DNA of 14,309 nucleotides, from positions 1 through 14,309 of the forward strand of contig CAMNND010000018.1 of the NCBI GenBank assembly GCA_946545035.1, written 5' to 3'. The DNA comes from an uncultured Clostridium sp. GTDB taxonomy: Bacteria; Bacillota; Clostridia; TANB77; CAG-508. The position numbers were made by a program, and so were the translations under genes. Under the pieces are notes generated by a model. The model was not told the origin of the DNA. It made no database searches and saw only the letters and a list, made by a program, of their open reading frames with translations. Of this stretch, positions 1-8,039 are shown piece after piece; position 1 is the stretch's first letter, and the number at the start of each line of letters is the position of its first letter.

Positions 1-42
1 AGAAACAAAAAAGGGATAAATGATTTCAAAAATCATTTACCC
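1..42 (-). terminator. Rho-independent terminator of the operon
   Basis: Bases 17-26 (TAAATGATTT) and 30-39 (AAATCATTTA) are perfect inverted repeats around a three-base CAA loop. The stem is extended by GGG at 13-15 pairing with CCC at 40-42, with A16 as a bulge. Read on the minus strand, the hairpin is followed by TTTTTTGTTTCT (bases 12 to 1), the U-tract expected of an intrinsic terminator. On the plus strand there is no T-run after the hairpin, so it acts on the minus-strand genes. It sits about 90 bases after the last stop codon and closes the whole array. Confidence 0.9.
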
Positions 43-129
43 CCCACTCTTGAAACTGAGCCAAAATAAATATTGAAAACCATCATTTCCATCGTTAATC
101 TTAGTAGTTTATAAATTTTAGTGTCATCA
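43..129 (-). other. 3' untranslated stretch between last gene and terminator
   Basis: These 87 AT-rich bases separate the stop of the last gene from the terminator hairpin. I see no ORF with a ribosome binding site, no further hairpin of note and no direct repeat. It is best read as the 3' untranslated end of the operon transcript. Confidence 0.6.
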
Positions 130-3100
130 TTAAATTTCTAAAAGATCATCTAAGAAATCGTCTAAATCTATTTCACCTCTTGTGAAATTAAAATCTCTAT
201 TATCATCTCTATAAAGAGACTGTAATCTCGTATCTAATTTACCTTTTGGTGCTACTAGTGGTGAAGATACCTTTAAATATTTATTATTAATTCCAACTTC
301 GAGTTTTTTAGATTTATATTCTACTAACGTATATATTAACCATTCATTCCATGGAACATTTATTATTGGAAAATTATATGGACATTTTAGATCTCTAATT
401 AATGTATTCTTCGATACTTCATTTTCTATTTCTCTAATGACTTGATCGATAATTTCATCTGTTAATCCAATATATTGATATGTCGCAATTGATTCATGAT
501 TGACCATCATATACGAATCTTCAAACTTGGCAATCAATTCAGCAATGGTATTCATTCGAATATAATTATCGCGAGTGTATTGTAATATATCTTCAATTTC
601 AACAATATCCTTTCCGTAAACAAAATTATTGAGTAATTCATTTTGATCTGGAATAATACTTCCTTGCTTTTGTATAAAAGGTCTTTTGAAATAATAATAA
701 TCTGAATATTGATATTCCAAGAAACTATAAAAACCGTATGAATTTAATAAGTTATTTGCATTTAATTCTTCATTATAATTTACGACCGCATAATCATAAA
801 TTGTACTTACATGAATGTAACCTTTTTCATGTAAATTAGCCTCAATTTGCTCGTGTATATCATCTTTAAAATCTTTACTAAAAGATATGTTACTAACATG
901 TAAATATTTTCCATAACAGGCTAAAATATTTGGATCATCTAATGCTACATTGATTGTGATTTCACTTAAACCAGGATAATGTAATGCAATATCTTCTCGT
1001 GTGACTAATCCTTTTGCATTTTTTACAATATCTATAATCTTAAGATACATTGATCGAGTAGATTTATCTTTAAATAAATATCCTCTTCTCATATAATATT
1101 GATTATCAAATAATTCATGCATAATACCTTGAAAGAAATATTTATTTGTAATATTTTCACGCTGTAATTCTTCTTCAAACTTTTCATATAACCCATTAAT
1201 AATAACTACTGGAGCAGATATTTCTCTAATTCTATCAGAGATTTTTGAAACTAAATGTGTACTTAAATAATGATCTTGTTTTAATTTATACGTTCCTCTA
1301 TCGCAAAGTATTAATACATCCATCAGTCTCGAAGCTATAGCTCTATTCTTATCAGGCAAATTAATATTGCCATAATCTTTCTTTATATAATGTCTTAATC
1401 TATTAATTTCTTCATCAGAATGTACCTTTATACCATTAGGAAAATACTCTTTAACAACCAATTGATATATTTCGGTATTCGATAGTCTTTTTTTGTGATA
1501 TATCTTTCCTGTTTTTTTATAAGCTGCCTTAAATTTATATCGAAATAATTCTAGCGAGAAACCACGTTCATTACTTGCTTCTAATTCATATTTATTAATA
1601 TCGCTCATCATGATAATATCTGGTAATTCATTAATATACTTGAATAACTCATTCACCTCAGTTTCACTGCCAATTGTAAAGAGATTTAATTCCTTATTAT
1701 AATTTGCTTCATCAACAAAATCCTTAAGAAGATAAATAAATAGATTTGTATATTTTCCAAAGTATTCTTCTAATTCTTCAGCCGTTAATACTTTATCCAT
1801 ATTTCTCAATGCATATATCTTCATTAGAATTCTGCTACTTTTCAATAAAGGATAAAATTTCTCTTTACTTTTCTTTTCTTTTTGTCTTATTCTTTCCCTT
1901 GTAACAGAAAAGACTTTGCTTATGCTTTCTAACGTTTCACCTTGCGATCTTAATAATAAGATTTGAAAACCACTTTCATCATTTGTATTCATAGAATAAA
2001 GAATGTTATCTATATCTGTCGAAATATCAAATGAGCACCACTTTATAAAATCATATAAAAGATTAAAATCGTTCTCATCAATATATTGAAGGTTTTTTAT
2101 ATATTGATAAAGAGTTTGAAAATCATTTGACCAATACTTTAATAAGATATTTCTAATATTTTCATGAGAGGAATATGCTTGTATTAAACCCAAAACATAT
2201 ATATTACATCTATCTTTTCCTAAGTCTTTTTTTGATTGCTCGATTTTTCTTTTTATCTCTATTTCCTTTGCCCATTTTTTATAAATATGTAAAACAACAT
2301 TAAAGAAATACTCACTTTTGTTCATATCAGAAACAATAGAATAAAAATCATCATCTAAATACTCCATTGTCTCCTTGATATCGACTTTTGCTCTTATTTC
2401 TTCTTTTGAAAGTGTAATACCTTCAGTAAAAGAAAAATCATTATTAATGACTTCATTAAAATGTTTCGAGAATATTACAGGCATTTTTTTAGATGGAACT
2501 CTAAATTCTGGAATATTTGGGATTTGCTCGAATAACAAGTCTATTAATTCTTTATAGCTCTTCTTTCCTAGATTTTTGAATCTAGATATTTTTTTGACAG
2601 TAATATTTAATATATCAGCTAAATAAACTATATTATTTTGTAGTAATACATGTTTTAATCGAACAGAGCTATTTTCATATTTAAATTTATGATTTTTACA
2701 GTAATCTCTATTTTTAATGCCAATGATATCAAATAATATCTGATGAGAGTCATCACTGTTAAAACTGTTTTTTAGGATTGATTTTTTTTGTTCGAGATTA
2801 TGCTCATCTAATGAATCATTCGAAATATTACCTTCTATTTTCACATCTATAATATTTTCTTCTTGAGGATCAGAGGAAGGATTTAACGAATCAATGATTG
2901 TATTACGAATTCTCATAATTGCACGTCGATAACTTGATTTATCATCCACGTACTCATTCATAATCTTTGTTGGTGTTAAATTCAGCAAAGATTCAAAATT
3001 AATAATATTATTATTGAGATTAATTGTAATATTATTAGAAACATTGAAATTATCTAATTCAAACAATTTTTTAAAAGACTGATTTACATATGTATTATTA

Positions 3101-3171
3101 CGTGCATAACTTCTTATTAGTACTTTAGAAATCTTCTCAATTTTTTGTATTAATAACTCATTACTATTCAT
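130..3171 (-). CDS. Large multi-HTH protein with RNA polymerase alpha-CTD-like and sigma region-4-like segments
   Basis: About 1013 residues, not a family I can name. Numbering here is from the upstream TTG at 3189. Residues about 175-222 read like an RNA polymerase alpha C-terminal domain (a helix-hairpin-helix fold that binds DNA), including the segment FKNLGKKSYKELIDLL, which matches the conserved NLGxKS-x-x-E-[IL] core. Residues about 407-447 read like sigma-70 region 4: LLRSQGETLESISKVFSV, then TRERIRQKEKK. The C-terminal half holds several stretches that look like winged helices ending in a G-x-Y-x-[LV] wing (near 632-636 and 760-766), reminiscent of HARE-HTH modules. No nuclease, Walker or membrane motif is evident. 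Start choice: the TTG has no Shine-Dalgarno and the ATG at 3183 has GGGA directly against it. The ATG at 3171 has GGGAAAAG about 4-6 bases upstream, so I prefer it. It is the last gene of the operon, 29 bases after the previous stop. It may be a regulator or DNA-binding subunit; that role is inference. Confidence 0.75.
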   Translation of the reverse strand: MNSNELLIQKIEKISKVLIRSYARNNTYVNQSFKKLFELDNFNVSNNITINLNNNIINFESLLNLTPTKIMNEYVDDKSSYRRAIMRIRNTIIDSLNPSSDPQEENIIDVKIEGNISNDSLDEHNLEQKKSILKNSFNSDDSHQILFDIIGIKNRDYCKNHKFKYENSSVRLKHVLLQNNIVYLADILNITVKKISRFKNLGKKSYKELIDLLFEQIPNIPEFRVPSKKMPVIFSKHFNEVINNDFSFTEGITLSKEEIRAKVDIKETMEYLDDDFYSIVSDMNKSEYFFNVVLHIYKKWAKEIEIKRKIEQSKKDLGKDRCNIYVLGLIQAYSSHENIRNILLKYWSNDFQTLYQYIKNLQYIDENDFNLLYDFIKWCSFDISTDIDNILYSMNTNDESGFQILLLRSQGETLESISKVFSVTRERIRQKEKKSKEKFYPLLKSSRILMKIYALRNMDKVLTAEELEEYFGKYTNLFIYLLKDFVDEANYNKELNLFTIGSETEVNELFKYINELPDIIMMSDINKYELEASNERGFSLELFRYKFKAAYKKTGKIYHKKRLSNTEIYQLVVKEYFPNGIKVHSDEEINRLRHYIKKDYGNINLPDKNRAIASRLMDVLILCDRGTYKLKQDHYLSTHLVSKISDRIREISAPVVIINGLYEKFEEELQRENITNKYFFQGIMHELFDNQYYMRRGYLFKDKSTRSMYLKIIDIVKNAKGLVTREDIALHYPGLSEITINVALDDPNILACYGKYLHVSNISFSKDFKDDIHEQIEANLHEKGYIHVSTIYDYAVVNYNEELNANNLLNSYGFYSFLEYQYSDYYYFKRPFIQKQGSIIPDQNELLNNFVYGKDIVEIEDILQYTRDNYIRMNTIAELIAKFEDSYMMVNHESIATYQYIGLTDEIIDQVIREIENEVSKNTLIRDLKCPYNFPIINVPWNEWLIYTLVEYKSKKLEVGINNKYLKVSSPLVAPKGKLDTRLQSLYRDDNRDFNFTRGEIDLDDFLDDLLEI

Positions 3172-3200
3172 TTCTTTTCCCATTCCCAATTTACTTATAT

Positions 3201-3707
3201 TTATTCAACTATAATCCCAAAATCTTCCACTAAACTTAAAATAGCATTTGCAACGTCTTCTTGTGTTCTACAATCACAAAAATACTCGTCTAATACTTCT
3301 AGTCCCGCTCTTACAAATCCATTTAATCTTTCTTCAGAGTCTTGATTTCCTTTTACTGTAAATGCTTTCTTGATTCTCCCATCAATTGAAGCAGACGAGT
3401 CCGCTGTTAAGTTCATAAATTGAACAATGCGTTTTAAATCTGCTTTATTTTTATTCACTGCACTTGAAAATATATTTGCATATAAGTCAGAAGAACGATC
3501 AACATCTGATATTTTCTTTTTTATTATACCAATCATGCCTGCAACCATATATGTTTGAATCATAGTTTCAAATACATGAATGTCAATTTGTTTACCATTA
3601 TTATCATCAACAGTAAATTTAATTTGATTTTCGGCTTGTTTATCAACTGAATATCTTTTCAATATTTCTGCATGTTTTCCTACAAGTCTAATATCATTGT
3701 CAAACAT
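3201..3707 (-). CDS. 168-residue protein of unknown family following dndD (positional DndE candidate)
   Basis: I do not recognise the family with certainty. The 168-residue protein is mixed alpha/beta in appearance and largely helical from residue 45 on. A hydrophobic helical patch lies around 47-63 (ETMIQTYMVAGMIGIIK), but it is too short and polar-flanked to be a clear membrane segment. There is no signal peptide, and the two cysteines near the C-terminus (CDC) are not a recognisable metal site. The start is well fixed: the ATG follows the upstream TAA with no gap and has AAGGAGG eight bases before it. In classical Dnd operons the small DndE protein follows DndD. The position and the N-terminal IRL segment are compatible with a DndE-like accessory role, but the protein is longer than DndE (about 110-130 residues) and the match by eye is weak. 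Confidence 0.8.
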   Translation of the reverse strand: MFDNDIRLVGKHAEILKRYSVDKQAENQIKFTVDDNNGKQIDIHVFETMIQTYMVAGMIGIIKKKISDVDRSSDLYANIFSSAVNKNKADLKRIVQFMNLTADSSASIDGRIKKAFTVKGNQDSEERLNGFVRAGLEVLDEYFCDCRTQEDVANAILSLVEDFGIIVE

Positions 3708-5729
3708 TTAGTCTACCTCCTTGATTTCATCAAAGGTTTCTGAATTCTTAATAATTTCATATAACTGACCAATTCTATTTTCTAATGCTGGCTTTGCATA
3801 TTTAAAATCCTTTTCCATGAGAATCATAAATATTTGATTGCAATTATCCGGTAAAATTTTAGATACATTTCTTATATGAATTTCATCTGTATCTGAGAAT
3901 GGTGCATCCATAACTAATGGATAAATTTCATCTTCATCTCTTAATGTATAATCATTATCCATTAATTCTTTCTCCTTTATCTTGTTAAGTAAGCCACAAA
4001 CAAAAGCAAAATTTTGTACAGTTTCGATACCAGTTGAGCCGTCTAATTGATTATTATCAACCTTCGTACTAACTTGAAAATTAGAATTAATAGAGATTTG
4101 TCTGTTACCATGATATATCTTATCGAATAATGCATTTACTTCATTTTCAAGTCCTTCTCGAATAATCTGCTCACCCTTACTTATTTTCTTGGAAAGCTGA
4201 TTATGAATAACTTCAGCATATTTTAAACATCGACGGATGAGATCATTTTCTTCAGAATCTCCAGTGATTTTATCTATTTTCTCTTCTAAATCAGAAATCT
4301 TTTTTTCAATTTCTTTAATATTAGTTGTTTCTATAAATTGATTTTGTCCGATCAAGTAAGCTCTTTGATTTGTTAAATCATTAACTTCAATTTGAATCTT
4401 ACCAACATCTTGACTTCCTACTAACTTAAGTTTCAATTCATTAATACGATCTTTTTGTTCATCAATTAATTCAACTAAACTCAAATATTCATTTGCTTTA
4501 TCGGTAATGTTTTCAATTTTCTCTCTAGAATAGTCTTTGTTTTCTTCTTCTGAACTGATAAAATCTGCTAAATATTTACCATAATCATGGGGTTCCATAT
4601 GCTCTTTTTCACTAAGTAAATGATTGACTAAATCCTGATTATTTTTTATAGGTGTACCACATAAGCAAAAACCTCTATCAATTAACTGATCAATTACTTC
4701 TTCGCTAATATTTGATAATGATCTTTCTGAATTAAATGAACTTTGCTTTTCCATTTCTGCCAGATTGTTATCTTCATAGCATTTTGCATAGAGAATTTTT
4801 AAAAATGTATTAGTTGATCTTGATTTAACTTTTCCATCAAATCTATCAATCATTTCATCAAATAAATTTTGGATTTCATCTTCATTTTTAGAAACTTCAT
4901 CCTCAAGTCCATCTTTTTCATCTTGAAATTCTTTTGCATCAATATTAGCATCAATAATTTTCTTCTTTTCAGCAATTTTTGCATCAAGTTTATCAATTTC
5001 TTCATTATTTTCAATGAGTATATTGTTAAGTTTTTCAAGTTCTACTTTTTTTGCGCTCAGTTCGTCTTGCAATGGTAGTAAAGTTAAGTCATCACTACTT
5101 AATTGATTTTGTAATTTGCTTACAACTCCAACCGTACTTTTTGGATCAAAGTATGCATTTAAATTTTCAAAATCTTTTAACCCGACCATTCTTGATACTG
5201 CATTTTTTATATTTTTTCTATTACTTGCTTCTTCAATTTTATTATTTTCTCCATCATAGAAAAAGTAATCTTTTAATTCTTGTGGTAAAATAGTTTCAAT
5301 TTCATTAGCGACAGCTGAAGATTCTTGTATAGTTATTGCATTTGCTAAACCATCAAAATCACCCATTTTAACGATTGATGTAGCAGCTTTTTTACTTACA
5401 ACAATATCATCATCTTCAGTTTTTTTATATACTTCTCTTGTAGTGATTTTATAGTTAAAATTATTGTGTTCAAGTGTCAGTTCAACTTTTACTGTTTTAT
5501 GATCCCCTGGTTTCATTTCGGATGCGATTTCAGAATTTAAGAGAATAGGATTTTTAAATAGATTACTAGTTCTATAAAGACACCAGATAAAACTTCTTAG
5601 AAAAGTTGTTTTACCGAATCCATTGTTTCCTAATATTATTGTGATATTTTTTTCAGGATCAGTCGAAAATTGCAAATCAACATTTTTAAACTGTCTATAA
5701 TTGTTTAATACTATCTTTTTAATTAACAT
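3708..5729 (-). CDS. dndD: DndD-like SMC/Rad50-type ATPase of DNA phosphorothioation
   Basis: This 673-residue protein has the layout of an SMC/Rad50-like ATPase. The N-terminal half-site starts LIKKIVLNNYRQFKNV and has Walker A GNNGFGKTT at 34-42. The segment YFFYDGENNKIEE (155-167) matches the FFDGE element of DndD proteins. Long charged coiled coil runs over about 205-300 and 400-490, interrupted by CLCG at 355-358, which could serve as a short zinc-hook-like turn. The C-terminal half has a degenerate signature LDGSTGIETVQNF (562-574) and Walker B YPLVMDAPFSDTD (603-615). The D-x-P-[LF]-x3-D pattern is like the DTPLGRLD of DndD rather than the DE of canonical ABC enzymes. DndD is known to have ATPase activity and to be needed for phosphorothioation. 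The gene overlaps the preceding small gene by 11 bases and has CAGGAG ten bases upstream of its ATG. It could instead be a more distant AAA_23 ATPase; the locus favours DndD. Confidence 0.8.
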   Translation of the reverse strand: MLIKKIVLNNYRQFKNVDLQFSTDPEKNITIILGNNGFGKTTFLRSFIWCLYRTSNLFKNPILLNSEIASEMKPGDHKTVKVELTLEHNNFNYKITTREVYKKTEDDDIVVSKKAATSIVKMGDFDGLANAITIQESSAVANEIETILPQELKDYFFYDGENNKIEEASNRKNIKNAVSRMVGLKDFENLNAYFDPKSTVGVVSKLQNQLSSDDLTLLPLQDELSAKKVELEKLNNILIENNEEIDKLDAKIAEKKKIIDANIDAKEFQDEKDGLEDEVSKNEDEIQNLFDEMIDRFDGKVKSRSTNTFLKILYAKCYEDNNLAEMEKQSSFNSERSLSNISEEVIDQLIDRGFCLCGTPIKNNQDLVNHLLSEKEHMEPHDYGKYLADFISSEEENKDYSREKIENITDKANEYLSLVELIDEQKDRINELKLKLVGSQDVGKIQIEVNDLTNQRAYLIGQNQFIETTNIKEIEKKISDLEEKIDKITGDSEENDLIRRCLKYAEVIHNQLSKKISKGEQIIREGLENEVNALFDKIYHGNRQISINSNFQVSTKVDNNQLDGSTGIETVQNFAFVCGLLNKIKEKELMDNDYTLRDEDEIYPLVMDAPFSDTDEIHIRNVSKILPDNCNQIFMILMEKDFKYAKPALENRIGQLYEIIKNSETFDEIKEVD
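3716..3722 (-). promoter_or_regulatory. Ribosome binding site of the 168-residue gene
   Basis: AAGGAGG on the minus strand, 8 bases before the ATG at 3707 and within the last codons of the dndD-like gene, whose TAA directly abuts this ATG. Confidence 0.85.
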
Positions 5730-5886
5730 CTTCTTTCAACTCCTGTTTCATAATTTCAACGATATTATTCACAATAGTCGCTTTTGTTTTATTAACGCTT
5801 TCCTTCGATTTTACTTCTTGGAATGATTGCTTAATAATATTTTTTATTTTTGTACTATCAATTATTATGTTTTCCTCTTTATTCAT
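5719..5886 (-). CDS. 55-residue protein overlapping both neighbours
   Basis: A small, lysine- and glutamate-rich, probably all-helical protein (starts MNKEENIIIDSTKIKN, ends KQELKEDVN) with no cysteine, tryptophan or membrane segment. I recognise no family. Translation is well supported. The ATG at 5886 lies eight bases inside the end of the helicase gene and is preceded by GAGGAGG with a 12-base spacer. Its TAA lies 11 bases inside the start of the dndD-like gene. The reading frame stays open 15 codons further upstream, but that part lies within the helicase frame and has no better start. Overlap on both sides implies translational coupling, so it may be a small subunit or adaptor of the DndD-like ATPase or of the helicase. 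That role is inference only. Confidence 0.7.
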   Translation of the reverse strand: MNKEENIIIDSTKIKNIIKQSFQEVKSKESVNKTKATIVNNIVEIMKQELKEDVN

Positions 5887-8023
5887 ATTCCCAAATATCC
5901 TCCTCGTTAATTGTATCAATGCCATAAGCATATTTAATAGTCTCTACGATTTTATTGCAATAGCTTGGATTATTAGATAATCTAGCAAAATCCATTACAC
6001 GAAGTAGTTCTCGTTCTACCATATTTTTATCTGTTTTTCGTTTATCTGGTGGTGCTAAATTTGCACTATCCAGTGTGCGAGGCAATGTTACGAAGTCAAA
6101 TATTTCAGCGTATTTCTTTCCTGGAAATTTTCTTAATACTCGACCTCGTCTTTGAATATACTCTTTAGGATTAGTACTACTTGCTAAAATAAATGCAGTC
6201 TTAATTGCTGGTATATTCATTCCTTCATCTAAACATTTTATTGCTACAAGAGCTTGAATTTCCTCATTTTTATATGCGTTGATTATTTGTTGTCTCTGAA
6301 TACTGTCTTCTTGAGAAGTAAATCTCGCTGCAATCATATTTAAATCATTAATCAAAATATCACTTACTTTATCTATTTGTCTTATGTCTTCTTCATCATT
6401 TTCATAATTCAAATCACCGTACTTAACTGCACCACAATAAATTAAAAGATTACTTCTACGTTTATAAGGTTCAATTTGATTCTTTAAAGCTCTAATTTTA
6501 TCGTTTGCACCTGCCACAATTCTAGAACGTTGAATAAGTAACATTTTAAGACCATCTGGTAATTCATCGTCATCATTAAGAAAATATTTTTTTATTTTAT
6601 CAGTTAATGTATAGTATTCTTCTAATTCACTTTCAGATAGATAAACTAAAACAGGATAATATTTATATCTAGTTAATTTTCCTTCCTGAATTGCTTGTTC
6701 TAATGAATAAGTAATACTCTTTTTGCCGAAAAATTTATATAATCTTGCTGTTCCTGCTTCATCTCCATGTCTATCAAGAGTAGCCGACAAAGCAAGTCTA
6801 TATGGATAATTCACTTTCATGCATGATGAAAGATTTTTAGAGCCGAAATTATGTGCTTCATCAACAACTAATAATGTATCGTCAAGATTATCAAACACAT
6901 ATTTTTGAAGTTTCTTTTGAAATGTTATATTTGTGGTAATTAAGCATACAAAATTTGTTCGTTTATGTTTAAACTTTTGTACCTCTCTTTTGACCTTTTT
7001 TTCATAATTTATAGAGCCATAACATTTTATTGGCACGATATTAAAATTTTGAACTTCCTCACACCACTGATCAACAAGATGGATGTATGGACAACAAATT
7101 ATAACAAACAGTCTTTTCTTATCCTCAAATAATTGCGTAATTGCACCACATCCGGTAAATGTTTTTCCCGTACCAGTTGCCATGTCAAAAATTCCTTGAT
7201 AACCATTATTTACCCAATTATCAATTGCTTTTAATTGATAATCATATAGACAATCAAGTAATCCTACATTCGGAACCGATCCCTTTACTTGTTTTTCAAC
7301 ATATAGTTTTCTAAGATCCTCATCAAGCTTAACAAAATCTACATTTTTATAATCATGACTCAATATTTTATTTTTTATAATTTCTGGAAATGGAATTGTT
7401 ACTACACCTTTTTCAAATCCTGACCATAACCTATCAAATCTAAAATCTTTAATTGCACATCTATCTGCATCATCTTTAGAATTCCAAGAACGATAGACAT
7501 CAAAACATTCATAATTTAAATTAAATGCATTATAGCTTTCATTACCTGATCCTGAAAAAGAAACAATGTTATCTTCATCGTCCTTCATAATACCAAGTTT
7601 CTCATGATACATCGCTTTATCATTATGCTTATTTAAAACTACTACTCTTATATCTAATATATCCTTAGCAATTAAATATGACAGTAATGCAAACCTATCC
7701 TCTTTTTGATCAAAATCAATATTTTCGTCATACGCATCTATAAGCTTATTTTCTACATACTTTTTAATTTCATAACCTTCTTCTATAGCTTTATAATCAT
7801 TCTCATCTAGGCGAGGTGATATAAGTAATTTAATCTTCCCACCATTCTTAGCAAATATCCCAAGTCCCTTGCTTATTTGTAATAAAATAGATGATGAAAA
7901 AAAACCAACTGCTCTTTTATATTCTATTGATTCTTTTAAACAAGGTACATAAAAGTTATTAACTACTTCATCAGAAAAAGTTGTATACTCTATTTTTATA
8001 TTCGAAATATCCCTTAACCCCAT
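5879..8023 (-). CDS. SF2 DEAD/DEAH helicase with N-terminal phospholipase D-like nuclease domain
   Basis: This 714-residue protein has two parts. Residues about 1-205 form a PLD-like domain: H140-x-K142, then GSGNES at 158-163 and a downstream acidic residue in NYE (E172). This is the single-copy pattern of PLD-family phosphodiesterases, which work as dimers. Residues about 255-650 are a superfamily 2 helicase: a Q-motif-like YDYQLKAIDNW (260-270), Walker A ATGTGKT (282-288), DEAH 388-391, SAT 413-415, DEGMNIP 599-605 and QRRGRVLRKF 624-633. This resembles the type III restriction/UvrB-like group. All ATPase motifs look intact. The family translocates on or remodels DNA; together with a PLD nuclease it is a plausible restriction effector (inference). 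The start ATG has GGGAG nine bases upstream and follows the desulfurase stop by 16 bases. The last 60 or so residues match nothing I know. Confidence 0.88.
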   Translation of the reverse strand: MGLRDISNIKIEYTTFSDEVVNNFYVPCLKESIEYKRAVGFFSSSILLQISKGLGIFAKNGGKIKLLISPRLDENDYKAIEEGYEIKKYVENKLIDAYDENIDFDQKEDRFALLSYLIAKDILDIRVVVLNKHNDKAMYHEKLGIMKDDEDNIVSFSGSGNESYNAFNLNYECFDVYRSWNSKDDADRCAIKDFRFDRLWSGFEKGVVTIPFPEIIKNKILSHDYKNVDFVKLDEDLRKLYVEKQVKGSVPNVGLLDCLYDYQLKAIDNWVNNGYQGIFDMATGTGKTFTGCGAITQLFEDKKRLFVIICCPYIHLVDQWCEEVQNFNIVPIKCYGSINYEKKVKREVQKFKHKRTNFVCLITTNITFQKKLQKYVFDNLDDTLLVVDEAHNFGSKNLSSCMKVNYPYRLALSATLDRHGDEAGTARLYKFFGKKSITYSLEQAIQEGKLTRYKYYPVLVYLSESELEEYYTLTDKIKKYFLNDDDELPDGLKMLLIQRSRIVAGANDKIRALKNQIEPYKRRSNLLIYCGAVKYGDLNYENDEEDIRQIDKVSDILINDLNMIAARFTSQEDSIQRQQIINAYKNEEIQALVAIKCLDEGMNIPAIKTAFILASSTNPKEYIQRRGRVLRKFPGKKYAEIFDFVTLPRTLDSANLAPPDKRKTDKNMVERELLRVMDFARLSNNPSYCNKIVETIKYAYGIDTINEEDIWEYE
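5899..5905 (-). promoter_or_regulatory. Ribosome binding site of the 55-residue gene
   Basis: GAGGAGG on the minus strand, 12 bases before the ATG at 5886 and inside the end of the helicase gene. It is the main evidence that the short ORF is translated. Confidence 0.7.
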
Positions 8024-8039
8024 ACTTTTATTCTCCCAT

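Noticed and set aside
13..42. Hairpin at the left edge as an attachment site or operator
   Set aside because: The T-rich run right after it on the minus strand and its place after the last stop fit an intrinsic terminator better.
3187..3189. TTG as start of the large terminal gene
   Set aside because: No Shine-Dalgarno precedes it; two in-frame ATGs follow within 18 bases, the second with the better spacing.
5887..5931. Upstream extension of the 55-residue gene to a 70-residue protein
   Set aside because: The extra 15 codons lie within the helicase gene and lack a binding site, while the ATG at 5886 has GAGGAGG before it.
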